A stretch of 64,000 bases of DNA from Monocercomonoides exilis. Its lineage: Eukaryota; Preaxostyla; Oxymonadida; Polymastigidae. The position numbers were made by a program, and so were the translations under genes. Below the pieces are notes generated by a model. That model saw nothing but the letters and a program-made list of their open reading frames with translations. It did not search any database and was not told the DNA's origin. This document shows, piece after piece, positions 33,721 through 46,029 of the stretch. Positions within the stretch are counted from its first letter, which is position 1. Each line of letters opens with the position of its first letter. Where the stretch lies: assembly GCA_001643675.2 (NCBI GenBank), contig LSRY02000011.1, positions 558,001 to 622,000 of the forward strand. The letters are read 5' to 3'.

Positions 33721-36673
33721 TTAAATCTCAATCTCTTTTTGCATTAATGCACATTTATCTTCTGCTGATAGGGCATCTGCTTTGATTGATATGCCTTCCA
33801 TGCTTTCAAATGGATGAAGAATTGCTTGCTGTTCTGAAATCGCTATTGCATTCAAAACAGAAGCAGATTCACCACATTCTCTTGCTGCATCATGCTCCTT
33901 CTCAGATTCTTGATTCATTTTGTCAAATAATTGTTTATTGTGTAATGATAGACTGGTCATTTGTTCTGTGAGCGGAATGACATCAGCTGAATTTACAGAT
34001 TTATGCTCAGCAACATCTTTGTTCAATGAAGAATGCATCTTTTTGCGCTCAGTCTCTTTTTGCGATTCCAAAAGAACATTCGATTGAGAAAAAGAAGAGG
34101 ACAAAGAGGTTAAAGTAGATAAAGAAGAAGACGGAGAAGAAGTTGAAATGGAAGCAGGTTCTTTCACTGCTGACAAGTTAGTTCCATTCGCTTTTGACTG
34201 TTCAATGCTGTGGCTTTGCAGAGGTGTATAAGAAACAGATGAAGCTGATACGCAGATATCGTCTTCTGAAGATAGATCAAGCGGAGAAAGAATATGAAAT
34301 GCATTCGGAGAAAAATCTCCGAACAAAGGAAGTGTGCGAAAATACGTAGAAGTTATAGAAGAAGAAGAAGATGATGATGAGGAGGAGGAAGAAGAAGAAG
34401 GCATAGTTGCAAGTGTTGATGCCAATTCAGCTCTTTGATCAGCAAGAGAATGAAATGTCTCATTGACTTTATCTTCTGAATGGATTAGCATAGAAGATGA
34501 CGATGACGATGAAGATAAAGTAGAATAAGAAGAAGAAGAGGAAGTTGATACCTTCCCAGGTGTTTGCTGCTGATCCATTGAAGATGAGCGCAATGCAGAA
34601 GCCAGCGGCACCTCTTGAATGGATGGTAGTACCGACTTCTCCATGAACTCAGGCTTAGCAGACAATTTATCGAATTCAGAGACATTAGAGGAAATAAATT
34701 GCATCGAAGAGAATGGAGGAGGAGAAAAGGAAGCAAAGGAATCTTTTGTAGGAGGTGGCGACTGAAGCGAAGACAGAGACGGAGACAGAACGCTTGAAGA
34801 CGCCCCAAACGCTGATGATGTGCTTGACGACGGCGAAAGGCACGCTGCTGTGTTGAACGAAGGCTGTCGAAGAGATGACACAGAAGGATTGTGCATAGAA
34901 GATACGAGCGAAGGTGAAAGCGCTGAACCAGACGACGAGTACGAAATAGAAGCAGACGGAAGAGATGACAGTGAAGAAGTTGGCGAAGACGGCGAGCCAT
35001 GAATTGCAAAATTTGGAGAGCCAGTAGAGGGATACCGCATCAGCAGTGAAACAGGCTTCTGCTCTGGAGACAGCACAGAGCGTGTGGCGATGAGGGACGG
35101 CCAGAGCTCCTCTCTGTCGCAAGGAGGCGTCTGCAGATCGCCCGTGCAGGAGCCGAAGCAAACAGGAGGCATGGCGCGCTCAGGCAGAGAGGGCGTTTGA
35201 AAAGCTGTGTTGGAGTCGTTTGCGTGCGCCACTGAGCATGCGCTGCTTGTGTTTGACAGCTGGAAGGAATTCGTAGCAGAAGAGTGGGGCTTGTTCTCGT
35301 CAGCTTCACAGTCTTTGGCTCCTTTCTCAGAAGCTGAATTCTTGATGTGCTTCCTCGGGTCGATGGTTGCCTCCCATATGCCGCCGTGCATGCTTTTCGT
35401 TATTTTTCGTTCTTTCATTCTCCTTTTCCCTTCTTCACGGTACAAAGGATCGTCCATTCTGACGTACCTCGCATTTTCAGAAAAAAAATCATTCTATTAA
35501 AAAGTCAATGTTAAAAAATAGTTGTTTTTTTAATGTTATTTATTTTATTATTATTTTATTTCCCCCAAATTTAATTATTTTATTTTTTGAGAGTTTAATG
35601 TTCAAGTAAAAAAATTCCATAGAAATAAAAAATAACAGCAAACTTTATCTTCTCTAAAATTCGTAAAAGCGTTTGAATATCCGTCTTCAAGGATGAAAAG
35701 ATGCGGATAAGCTAATTTTGGATAAATGTGATCATGACGATCCAAATATCTTAGCCTTTTATACAAATCTGGTGCTAAACAATAATTTGTCAGAATTATC
35801 AAAAAAAAAAAATGATTGAATTATGAAACAATGCCAGTCCTCCAACCTCTCTGCGAAGAAAACTCACAATGAAAAACTATTGCTAGGTGTTCTCCAAAAT
35901 GCGATGGATCTGCCATAAAGAATTCTTGAAGCACCTCTTCAGTTGAAATATTTATTGCATGGACAAAATGACCCGGTTTCTAAAATTTATTTCGAAAAAA
36001 AAATATGAAAATGCAAAATAAGTACGAGTGATAAGACAATCAAAAATTATACGCTTCAAAAAAAAAAAAAAAAAAAAAAATTTTTTTTATCTTTATTCTT
36101 TCGAAATGTTCATTTTTTATTCCAGAACAAATGTTTTATAAATAATTAAGCAAACATATTCATAGTCCCATCGGCAGTCAACTACAATTGGAACAAGTTG
36201 AGGATATTTCCCATCAAGCAAGTCAAAAAACTTAAATATTTAAATCAAAAATTTGAAAATTGTGATGTTTTTTTCCGAATTAATCAATTTTTCTTCTGAC
36301 AAACAGTTTGTGCATCAATGTAAAAGAGACTGTCCAATAGCTTTGCTGGTATTGGTGAAATATAATCTTCTTTGCATTCATTTTCATTCGTTGAAAGCAA
36401 CGATTCCGTTGAAATTTTGTAGCAAAGATTTGAAAGTTTGGAAAGAAGATGATCAAGCAAATCGTGGAAAGAGTGAATAGAAGTTGGATCAATAAAATCT
36501 ACAGCCCCAGAAAATCAGTATGAAAGGAGCAATATACAAGAGAATTGTTCATGACATTTACGATAGAATTATAAATGTTATTGCTAGAGCATAATGAGAA
36601 AAGAAATACCAAGGGCTTTTCCTATTTTTGAGTGGACATCCACTTTTTCATTTTGTACAACAACTCCAGCCAT
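33721..36673 (-). CDS. CDC25: CDC25-type dual-specificity phosphatase, six exons, long Ser-rich C-terminal tail
   Basis: Predicted complement(join(33721..35493, 35644..35774, 35847..35979, 36156..36230, 36305..36498, 36610..36673)), 789 residues, introns 72-176 bp, all in phase. CDC25 dephosphorylates inhibitory sites on cyclin-dependent kinases. The rhodanese-fold domain (about residues 85-245) shows FFDLLDGKYPQL, VVDCRWDYEY, KPGHFVHAINIS, the active-site loop VFHCEFSSQR (HCX5R, Cys149 and Arg155), then YLDRHDHIYPKLAYPHLFIL, EDGYSNAF and ARYVRMDDPLY, all in CDC25 order. Unusually, the domain lies near the N-terminus. The last exon adds about 550 residues rich in Ser (runs of TCT/TCA codons), with SPS and SP dipeptides that could be kinase sites. 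Known CDC25 proteins usually carry their regulatory region in front of the catalytic domain. The first exon (MAGVVVQNEKVDVHSK) is the least certain. Confidence 0.9.
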
Positions 36674-37984
36674 GAAAAGGCCTATTTTGAGAGCTTTGAG
36701 TTTGATCAATATCCCACATATAGATAAATGAAGCTTAATTCAGATTCTTTATGTTGTGCTTTCATTTGTCATTTTTAATTGTGCTTAACTTTTTCAGTAA
36801 TTACGTTTTAAGAATAAATGGATAGTGTATTTCTTTTGAGAACATTATTCATTCACTTGTTTTTCTTTTGATGAATCTGTGTTTCAAAAATCATTTCTAT
36901 CAAACATTTTAAACGCAAAAATAGACGAGCATACATGTTAAACGACGATGAATAGAATGAATAATTTATTTTTATCATAAATCCGAAACAAACACAAAAC
37001 AATGAAGATGATTTTTCAAAAGTGAATTCCAACAAAGAAATTCCATTTTGCGGCTTATGCAAGTTGTGGAATGAAGAAGGAAAAGCATAAATCTCATGAC
37101 CGATAAAGATGCATTTGTCAGAAAAGGAGAATTGCAATTCATTTGACGGAAATACATTTTGATTTTTGGGGAAGTGACAAAGAATCCAGCGGCAATCAAA
37201 GGTTTGATGAAAGAAGGTGGTCAGTGGTTTTGAGTTCGAGGAAATGTGAGAACTGGAAAATGAAGAAAGCCAAGCGGATTTGCGCTCCCGTGCAACTTTT
37301 AGCTCTTTCGAACATTCACAAAAGAAACATGTAACAGAAACGAGAAAACACAAAGCGAAAGGAGGCAGAAAGAGAGCTATTCGACAATTTGAAAAAGAAG
37401 GACAGTTTTAAAGCACTATTAAATTTTCAATTATTTGAATTTCTTGTTCGCTTTCTCGAGGAGGCCTGAAACATTTTGACTGAAGGCTTTGTGTTTGTCA
37501 GAGAGGAATGCTCCGCTTGTAGTCATGCCTTCGAAATCATTATCAATTATGACAAACTGGACATTTGCTTTGCTCTCCACATGAAAATTTGTTTGAAAGA
37601 GAAGAGAATTAATGAACAAAATTCAACTTAACTTGCAAAATTGATATTGAATTCATATAATAATCTCTATAAGAAATTCATTTTTTAACCCTCATTCACT
37701 CACCGACTCACTTTCTTTCTTTCTTTCTATTTTATATATATATTTTTAAAAATTAGTAATTATTAAAAAGGAAATTAAAGAAAAAAATTTTCTAAAACTG
37801 ATTTAATTGAACATTTTCAAAAAAAATTTTTTGATTGAATATTCAAATTTTGATAAATCTAACAACAAGAACGTTATTCAAAAAATGGAGAGTTTTTTTT
37901 TTATTCTTTGTGAAAACGAATAAATGACCATAATTTAATGTTAACGATAGAAAAAGTGAAATCTTCAAAGTTCCTTTTCTATTT
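36674..37984. other. Divergent spacer with decayed coding-like patches
   Basis: About 1.3 kb between the divergent CDC25 and surface-protein genes. Two patches are less AT-rich than the surroundings. On the minus strand, 37431-37619 reads NVQFVIIDNDFEGMTTSG and then GLLEKANKKFK before a stop, with no good start. Around 36960-37330 both strands have partial frames interrupted by stops, for example GEVTKNPAAIKGLMKEGGQW on the plus strand at about 37170. I could not assign a family. These may be remnants of one or two old genes, or unrecognised exons. Confidence 0.35.
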
Positions 37985-40900
37985 ATGATCTCTCGTTTTA
38001 ATTTTTTAACATCATTTATCAACATAAGTTTTGGAAACTTGATTATAAAGGTAATGCACCATTTCGTTTTCTTTTCTTATTGATAATCTGTTTTCAATGA
38101 TTTAAATGCTATTTAATGCTTTTCTACTGTCGCATTTTAAATAATTGATGCAAATACTTTAGTTCTTGATAATACTTTTCAATGGATTACTTTCTCAAAA
38201 TATTCATCTTCAATTTTATGAAGCTTCAAATATCGAATCAACTCTAACTATTTCCAATTCTTCAATCAATTTTATATCAACGCATCATCTTTTTGATAAA
38301 AGTTTAACAGCAATTTTTCTTGATTCTCGATCTACTTGCTATTTTCATGGATGCTCAATAATTTCTTTATCAAGTCAAAATCAGCCATTCTTGAAGGCAA
38401 AAGGAAGAATAAATCTGAATAATTTTACTGTGGTGGCCCCAAACATCAAAAACAAGCGTGCTTTTTTCCCGAGTTTGATCTCAACCTCGAGTACAACAGA
38501 AATTTTTATAACTTTTACGAACTTGGAAAATTATAATGTTATTGGTTCCGGAAGCGTTTTCAGAAAGGGAGAATGTTTTTCCGAAGTAATATTTCAATCA
38601 GAAATATCAAACATAAGCACTGGATCGGAAAAAGATAATCGTTCAAAACAGAACATGAACACTTTCACAAGTGAATTGAAGAACTGCCATATAAGAGATT
38701 CAATAAATGTTCTTGAGGGAATGATAACATGTGGCACTCGGAATTCTTATTCGTTCGAAGCCTTCAACTCTTCATTTATACAAAATTATAGAAAAGACAA
38801 TTTGTTGGAAGCAAAAGAACGCGTGGACACACCTAATTCTGCATCGTTTTCGTCATGCGAATGGGACGGCTGTAGCTCAACGAAAGGTGGAGGAATATTT
38901 TGCCACGATAACTTTCAAGCGGATCTGAAAGTGGAAAGTTCGTCTTTTGTGTCTTGCAAAGCTACTTCCTCTAGAGGAGGTGGAATATACGCTCTGAATA
39001 TTGGAAAGTGCTTGATATATCAAACAAACTTCTCGTTATGCACAGCATCTGGGATTTTTACGGATCACGGAGGTGGCGGAGTCCAGATTGAAGAGGTGAC
39101 AACACAGCATATCTTTGAGAACTGTATTTTTTCCAACAACGGCGCTTCTAACGATGGCGGTGGAGCATCTATTCTGAACAGCTATGCCACTATTCAAAGT
39201 GATTGTGTTCTGTTTTGTACTTTTGTCAACTGTCGCTGTAACAACACGCTTAATGGGAATGGAGGTGGGCTGGAGCTATGGGGAGCACAAACCCCAGCAG
39301 TTGTGAGAAGCTGCCTGTTCCATAAGTGCACCTCTGGAACTGGAGGCGGTGGTGTGACTGTGGAGATCTCCACTTACAACAGAGTCACTGTTCTCTTTTA
39401 TTGCTTCTTCCACTTGAACACAGCTTTGACTGCTGGCCTGGACGCGGTGCTGTTTGGCGGCGGAGATGTGAACAGGATCGATCCAAGTTGCCGAAGCACA
39501 TCCACAAGCAGCAATCGAGTCTCCAAGACGTATGCAGTGGACTATGGATTAGGGAGCTGGCTGCCTTGCCAAGGTGGAAGAACACGGTTTGTGGCGTCGC
39601 CTTCCTATCAGTCTGAAGCTGCCAATCGTGTTCAGTGCGGATTCGATCCACAGAAGCCATGCGCGTCAATCAACTTCTGTATTTCGCAGATGATCCCGTT
39701 TATTGTGAATGAGCTTGTTATTGACTCCAGCGTCTTTGTTCAAAATGAAGGTATAATCCTTGATTCCACTTTTTCCATTGAAGGGAAAAGCAAAGCTGGT
39801 ACGCTTCTTCAATGTGAGTTTTCTGAGGAAGGTACTCCGCTGATTACTGTGGATGAATGCACTTTTGCAGTGAAGCATATTTCTATTCGTCAGGATATAT
39901 CCATTACAAGTAATTGCAAATCTCCGTTGTTAGATGCCAAGAAAAACTGTGATGTGGAATTTAATGACATGGATATTTCATTTAAGATAGATGATCCTTC
40001 AGATGCGAGCGGAAGCAGCCTTCAGGCTCCGGTGTTTCGAATAGAGCACAGTGACTTATCACTGACGCAGGTGTCTGTTTCGCATCTACGATGCTTTTAT
40101 TCAGTCATTTCTCACACAGCAAGTGGAGAAGCTGCCAAGTTAACTTTTTCAAGTTGCGATTTCACTTCAATTGCTCGCAGCGAGAGCGGTGCTGCAATTG
40201 TTGATGAAAAGACAGAGCCTTTAACACTGGTTGTTGAAAACTGTGTTGTCACCAATTGTGGGTCAGATACTTCAAACGATGGAGGATCTATCAACGTTGT
40301 CGTTGGAACAGTGGGTTCTATTTCTGTCACTGGAGGACAGTTCGTTGGCTGTTATTCATCAGAAGAAACTGGAAAAGGAGGTGCAATTTGTCTGAAGCTT
40401 TCAGAAGCCGATGAGAAATTCTTGATTAATGTTGGTAAGTTTTCTGATAATATTGCTAAATATGGCTCTTCGCTATTCGTCCGTTCGCCAAATCTGGAAC
40501 TCACAGCTCTTTCTGGAAAAATCACAGGGCTGGAGTCGACCAGCACGGTGCTCACACACCAGGGCTATGACAACAACGATGAAACAGTGGCAATCCCATT
40601 GGTAAGCTTCATTATGCCGGCAACTGAGCATTTCATTTCGAGCACATCGGAGAATTTCAAGGGCTGTGGGTATGAAGTGTACCCGTGTCAGACGATGTCA
40701 TTTGTGCTTTCAGAGCAGAGGCAGTCAGTTAGCATTGTTTTAGCTGCAGACTTCGCTCTAAAGGAGGAAGTGTCAATCCAGTCGAGCAGTGTGAGTGTTC
40801 GTGGAGTGAATAACGCTGGCGATATGAGCAATCCGGAAGAAGAAGAAGAAGAAGCAACAGAGCAAATTCTGAGAGTAACCGAAAGCGGTTCAGAAAAGGA

Positions 40901-43900
40901 GGCAATTGTGACGGTCGAGGAAGGAGGATCTTTGGCAATGAATGGTTTTTCTTTTTTGATCCCCTTGGAGTTGCAAACACACTCATCGTTGTTTAAACAT
41001 GGGGGAATTGCACTGAGTTTGACAAGTATCTGTTTCAATTTTGAAACATCTGGAGGATTATTGAAATATCAAATTGCCGATGTTTTTGCTGGGAGATTAG
41101 ACATTTGCGATGCCACGTTGGATTCTCTCCAATTTTCAAAAGCGCCTTTCGTTATTTCATCAAGTTCTGAAGCGATTTTTGTGAATGGAAAGTTTTCTTC
41201 TCTAACTTCAACTGAAGAGATTGTTAAAGTTACTGAAACTATTGCTTCTGCTCGTAGCTTAACATTTAGCAGTCGACAATTTTCTTTGCAAACTGATAAT
41301 TTAACACCTGAAGTTGAATCTTCCTCTTCCTCTTCCTTTTCCTCAACAACAACAACAACAACAACTCTTCCTTTTCCTTTTGCTTCAAATCCCACTTCAC
41401 GTTTATCTTCTGCATCATCTTCGTTTCTCTTCAACAGCACAAACTTCACATCAATCACCAGATCGTCCAACGGGCCTGCTTGTTTCTCGTCAGACTCGTT
41501 TGCCGGCTGCTCCTTAGCAATTACAAACAGCGTTTTCACTGGATGCACTTGTACCCAATCTGCAAAAGGAGGCGCGCTTTATTTCTCTCTTTCTCCTCTT
41601 CTGGGAAAATTTACTGTTAATTCCTCAATAATCTCTCAGTCGGCTGCATCAGAATTGAGCGGTAAAGGCGGTGGTATATACCTCAATTGTGTCGAACCGT
41701 CACCTGAATCTTCATTTTCTACTTCGTCAACAACGCTGCCTTCGTCTTCTTCATTTTCGCGGCAAATGTTTTCTGCTTATTCTTCTCTTCCCTTTTCTCT
41801 GTGCTATTCCTACTTCTTTGAAAACATTGCCTTCTCTGGCAAAGATGTATTTATCTACTGCTCTGACATCAGCCAGCAAATCTCATCTTCGCAGTTCTTG
41901 TTGGACTACACGCAGGACTCATTCCAGCCGATTGACTCAGTCTATGGCAGAGACCTGCTGCTGGAAGAAAGTTCACCCGATGTGGATTTGACAGAGCAGG
42001 TGAAGTTTGTGCGGCACGGGCAGATATACGTCAAGAAAGGAGGCGCAGAAGACAGCATGTGCGGAACATTTGCAATGCCTTGTGGGTCACTGGATGTTGG
42101 CTTGGAGCATATCTCGACAGATATGGTTCCGATACTGATTGTCCAGGAGGAAATTGGATTTAATGACGAAATCGCACTGAGCGGAATAACTCTCAAGTCT
42201 AAAGAAGGTACTGGAACTATCTCAATGAACAGCAATTATGCAGCGTCTTCAGCCGATGCTTCGATTATCTCGACAAGCGCTGGCGTTCAATTTGACCACA
42301 TTAACGTGAAGTTTCAGATAACGTTTCAATCAGACCACTCTTCATTCCTTCAAAATAATGATGGAACTATCTCGCTGGTCTGGTGCATCTTTGATGCAGC
42401 GCAGGCTTCTCTGTCTTCAACTGCCAGCAATCCCTCAAATCAACTTTGTTCTGGCACTACAGCCATCTTTTCGTCAAATGCACAACCTTTCACCTTCTGC
42501 CTCATAAATCTCAAAGCAGGTGAGCTGGTTGTGGATAACACGAAATTCAACTCACTCCAGTTGAGCCATTCACTAATTGTGCAGTCAGCACAAACTGACG
42601 TTCATTTCTCGAATTCTGAAGTGTTCTCTTTGACGGCTCAAAGCTTTATTGAGTCTCAATCGTCTTCTGTTGCTTTGATGAATGCGACGATCAGTGAATC
42701 GCTTTTCGAAAAGGAAATAATCAACCTTGCAGATTCAGATTTCATCACATCGAAATTGAATATCAGCAAAATAACAAACGCAGTCTCTGTTCTGAGTGCG
42801 ATCAAGACACATTTGGATGTTGCAGATGTATCGCTTGATGATATCCATACAAAAAAGGATGTGTTTGTGATCAAGCCAACAAGTGCAATGAATGTTTCAA
42901 TTGAAAAAATGAAGACAAATGATGTGACTGTTGATGATGGCAGCTTCATTCTATTGGAGCAATCTGCTTCCACTTCGAGTGCTTCTATCTATTCTTCTTC
43001 TGCCTCCAATTCTGCTTTTCTGTCAAGGCGCCTTAGTCAAGGCGAGCAGAGCTTTATAGCCATTTCACTCTCAACATTTTCAGGCATCACTCTTTCAAAC
43101 TCGATTTACCCTCTTTTTGCTGCCACTCTAATCGAGCAAAGTTTTGTTGCGACAAATTGCTCGTTTGTTTCTTGTTCTTCAAGCCTCGTGAAAGGAAAGC
43201 ATTGCTTGTTCACAGAATGTTCTGATATACTTTTTGATTGTTGTGTATTTGACGGAGCAATCATGCATCTGAACGGAGCACGAAAAGGACAGACACATAA
43301 CAGCATTGCTAATAATTCAAGACAGATTTATTTTGATGATCGTATTCTGAATTCTTATCAAAGCATAAAAGGAAACAAAGACTCTGATGAAAGTGATCCA
43401 GTGAATATAAAGAAGAGTCAGCTCAATCATGATTTGTTCTTCACATCCTCAAATGAAGACGATGAAACTTTTGATTCAATCTGCAAATGGAACAGCTCTT
43501 TGGTTGATGTTCAGAACTGTAATGCTTTGATGAAAGGCACCACGTTTGCTCGTTCGTCTGTTGGAGCTCTGTCTGTTTCTGGTGGAAGAGTGGCAATTGA
43601 GAACTGCGAATTCACAGATAACAATCCGTCGTTGATGAACTACGAGTCTGCCAGAAGGAATCTTCTTTGCTCAAATTCTGGTACAATTACAATCTCCAGT
43701 CTGAAAGGGCAGGAGCATGCTGACTCCGACTCCTCTTTGTGGATTCTGAATGATGGCTGCACTTTGGATATTGCCATCAAAAAGAGACCATCGTATTATT
43801 TTATACCTGTTTTAGATCAAGTGGTTCACCAGCAAAGTGGTTCTGAGCTGCATCTCACCTTTCAAGGGCTTCTTTTTCTTCCTTGTAACATGTCTTTCCA

Positions 43901-44468
43901 GATTGTGCATAACACAAATGGAAACAATTCAACGAAAGAATACAATTTTGATAGCAGCACATCTTTTGTAAACGAGACTCGCATGACAGCTTCTGTCCCG
44001 TCTTCTGTGCTGGAGACAGCAGCTGATGAAACAGAAGTGTCTGTGTCGATCCTTTATGGCGATTCCACCCCAAAGGCATCAACGACTTATTGGAATCTGA
44101 AGAACAGAACTGTGCCTGATGTGGACCCTACACAGGGAGGAGATAACGGAAACAATGGACTTTCAAATAAGAACGCATCATGGGCTGTGACTGCGTTTGT
44201 GATTGTGCTTGTGGTTTTAATACTGACAGTGGTAGCTGTGTTGGTTGCGTTTGTGTGCAAAAGAAAGAAAAGAGTGTATGTGGACGAAACGGGACATCCC
44301 TATGGTCCTCTTCCAGAAAATGACAATTCCTTGTATTTCAGTTATATGCCAGGGATGATAGAAAATCAAGTCCCCCAGAAATACAAGGATATCGTTCGAA
44401 ATGGGAAAATAGCATATGGAGACGAGAAATTGCTGATCATTTCGAGCACAATTGATAGGGAACTTTAA
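37985..44468 (+). CDS. Pmp-like right-handed beta-helix surface protein with C-terminal membrane anchor
   Basis: Predicted join(37985..38050, 38163..44468), about 2,120 residues. The long frame lacks a 5' ATG; a small upstream ATG exon joins in phase 0 through a 112-bp intron (GTAATG ... ACTTTAG), giving NLIIKFLIILFNGLLSQN, a plausible signal sequence across the junction. The extracellular part is built of short beta-strand rungs with repeated Gly-Gly-Gly-Ile/Ala motifs (TKGGGIFCHD, SRGGGIYAL, NDGGGASIL, GNGGGLELWG) and many N-x-C and F-x-x-C pairs. Three CGxxxxPCxS modules (bases about 39634, 40663 and 42058) mark internal repeats. Near the C-terminus a single transmembrane helix (SWAVTAFVIVLVVLILTVVA) is followed by CKRKKR and a tail of about 65 residues containing YGPLPENDNSLYF. 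This is a large type I surface protein, likely for adhesion or cell coat; function is inference. Pieces of the same family are carried in the 6.1-kb transposon. Confidence 0.87.
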
Positions 44469-45334
44469 TATTCGCTTTGTTTATTAAAGGTTTTTGCAAG
44501 AAAATTTTAAAAAAAAATGGAATTTAATTAACACTTTACTTGATTATTCCAGATATTTTTAAACATCAATTCATTTCAAATTAATTAAGCATATTTTTTG
44601 TGGTAATTAATTATTTTTTAAGTTCAATTATAATGACGTTCTGTGTGATATTTTGAGTATTTGCATATTGCTGGTTTGATTTCCGTCTTAACCATCAAAA
44701 AGACTCTCGATGAGATTCTTTTGTTCTCTGATTTCGCTTTGAAGAAATAAATTTTTAATTTAATTTAATTTAATTTAATTTAATTTAATTAAATTTAATT
44801 TAATTTAATTTAATTTAATTTAATTTAATTTAATTTATTTTATTTTATTTTATTTTATTTTATTTTATTTTATTTTATTTTATTTTATTTTATTTTATTT
44901 TTATATTTTTTTCAACATTGTTTACAAATTGTTATTATTTCTGCATGTTCACTTTTTATAACCATTAAATATTTCTTAAATGCATAAGAAAAGATTGGCA
45001 AATGCTTCAAATTTTTCTTGTTTTTCGGATGAAACAACAATAAATGAAATATATTCGTTGAATACAAAATACAGAGAAACACCTCAATAATAAGGAATTA
45101 TGCGAGAACAGAAAATTTGCATTGATGCAACGAAATTTCAAAATAAAAACGCAAAGAAAAAGAATATGTTAACAGAAGTGCTAACTCAAATCAATATGTT
45201 CGCAAAAGGAAATTCAACAGTTTATAGAAAAACACAAATAAAATAATTGTTATAATGACATGTTATTTACAAAACTATCTGCAAAGATCGCAGAAGCATT
45301 TTCTTTATTAACAAATGGGGAAATTTTTTCAGCT
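44469..45334. other. Spacer between convergent genes
   Basis: About 870 bp separating the surface-protein gene and the convergent Ser-rich gene. It contains the pentanucleotide array described separately and otherwise AT-rich DNA without ORFs. Confidence 0.55.
44755..44901 (+). repeat. Compound pentanucleotide microsatellite
   Basis: About 80 bp of tandem TTTAA units (one unit slipped near 44790) pass directly into about 65 bp of tandem TTTTA units. A single A to T change converts one unit into the other, so the second array probably arose from the first. Confidence 0.9.
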
Positions 45335-45856
45335 TTACTGCTCTTCTGCAATATCTTCCTGAACTTCTTCTTTCTCCTTCTTTAGCTTCTTCTTCTTCTT
45401 CTTCAACTTCTTCTTTTTCTTCTTCTTCGAAGTCACAGAATTGGACATCTCCTGTGCAAAAGAAGGCGACAGAGCAACTTGGAGTTCAATATCGTCAGCA
45501 GCTGAGGAGTCGGGTGAATAGCGAGATGCCCCAGCAGAATACGAAGGAGAGTCAGCAGACTGGTCGTTGAAAGGCGAGGCAGAGTATTTCGGAGAAGGCG
45601 ACGGAGACGGGTACGGAGAAGGGGAGAACGACGAAAATGGCACAGCTGATTGCTGCTGGTCGAGTGAAGTGAATGCAGGCGAGCGGGAATTGGTTGGAAA
45701 TGGGGTGTATGAGAGCGATGTTGAAGGATGATGTAAGGCGCCTTGTGTGCTGGAAGACATAAGAGAGGAAGAAGAGTAGAATGAAGAAGAAGAAGAAGAT
45801 GATGATGATGATGATGGAGAAGGTGAATGTGTATGTGGTGTCTTCAGTGTGTCCAT
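45335..45856 (-). CDS. Small Ser/Pro-rich protein with a poly-Lys tail
   Basis: I do not recognise this gene. From the ATG at 45856 it encodes 173 residues: a Thr/Pro/Ser start, a long Ser run, repeated SPSPYPSPSPSPKYS, a DDIELQVAL stretch and a Lys-rich C-terminus (SKKKKKKKLKKKKKK) ending EEVQEDIAEEQ. The frame stays open upstream to a good acceptor (TTTCTTTCTCAG at about 45907) giving KLLPSNSYKSKGG, so the visible part may be a 3' exon. The neighbouring seven-pass protein gene lies immediately upstream on the same strand, and this could be its cytoplasmic tail. However, none of the donors I tried at 46030-46110 joins in phase, so I keep them separate. Low-complexity composition precludes a functional call. 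Confidence 0.5.
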   Translation of the reverse strand: MDTLKTPHTHSPSPSSSSSSSSSSSFYSSSSLMSSSTQGALHHPSTSLSYTPFPTNSRSPAFTSLDQQQSAVPFSSFSPSPYPSPSPSPKYSASPFNDQSADSPSYSAGASRYSPDSSAADDIELQVALSPSFAQEMSNSVTSKKKKKKKLKKKKKKLKKEKEEVQEDIAEEQ

Positions 45857-46029
45857 GGCTGTTGCTCTTCCTCCTTTGCTTTTGTATGAATTTGAAGGCA
45901 AAAGCTTTCTGAGAAAGAAAAATTACATTGAAAAGAATACCAAAAAAATCAAACAAGTTGAAAAAAGAAAGAAAGAAAAGAAAAAAGAAAAGGAAAACAT
46001 CAATTTTTTAAAATTATATGGATAAAAAG

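Noticed and set aside
34485-35161. Other minus-strand frames within the CDC25 last exon
   Set aside because: They are frame-shifted readings of TCT/TCA repeats. The 33721-35493 frame continues the phosphatase domain.
36059-36080. Poly-A tract as a retrotransposon tail
   Set aside because: It lies inside a CDC25 intron, with no target duplication or upstream retroelement sequence.
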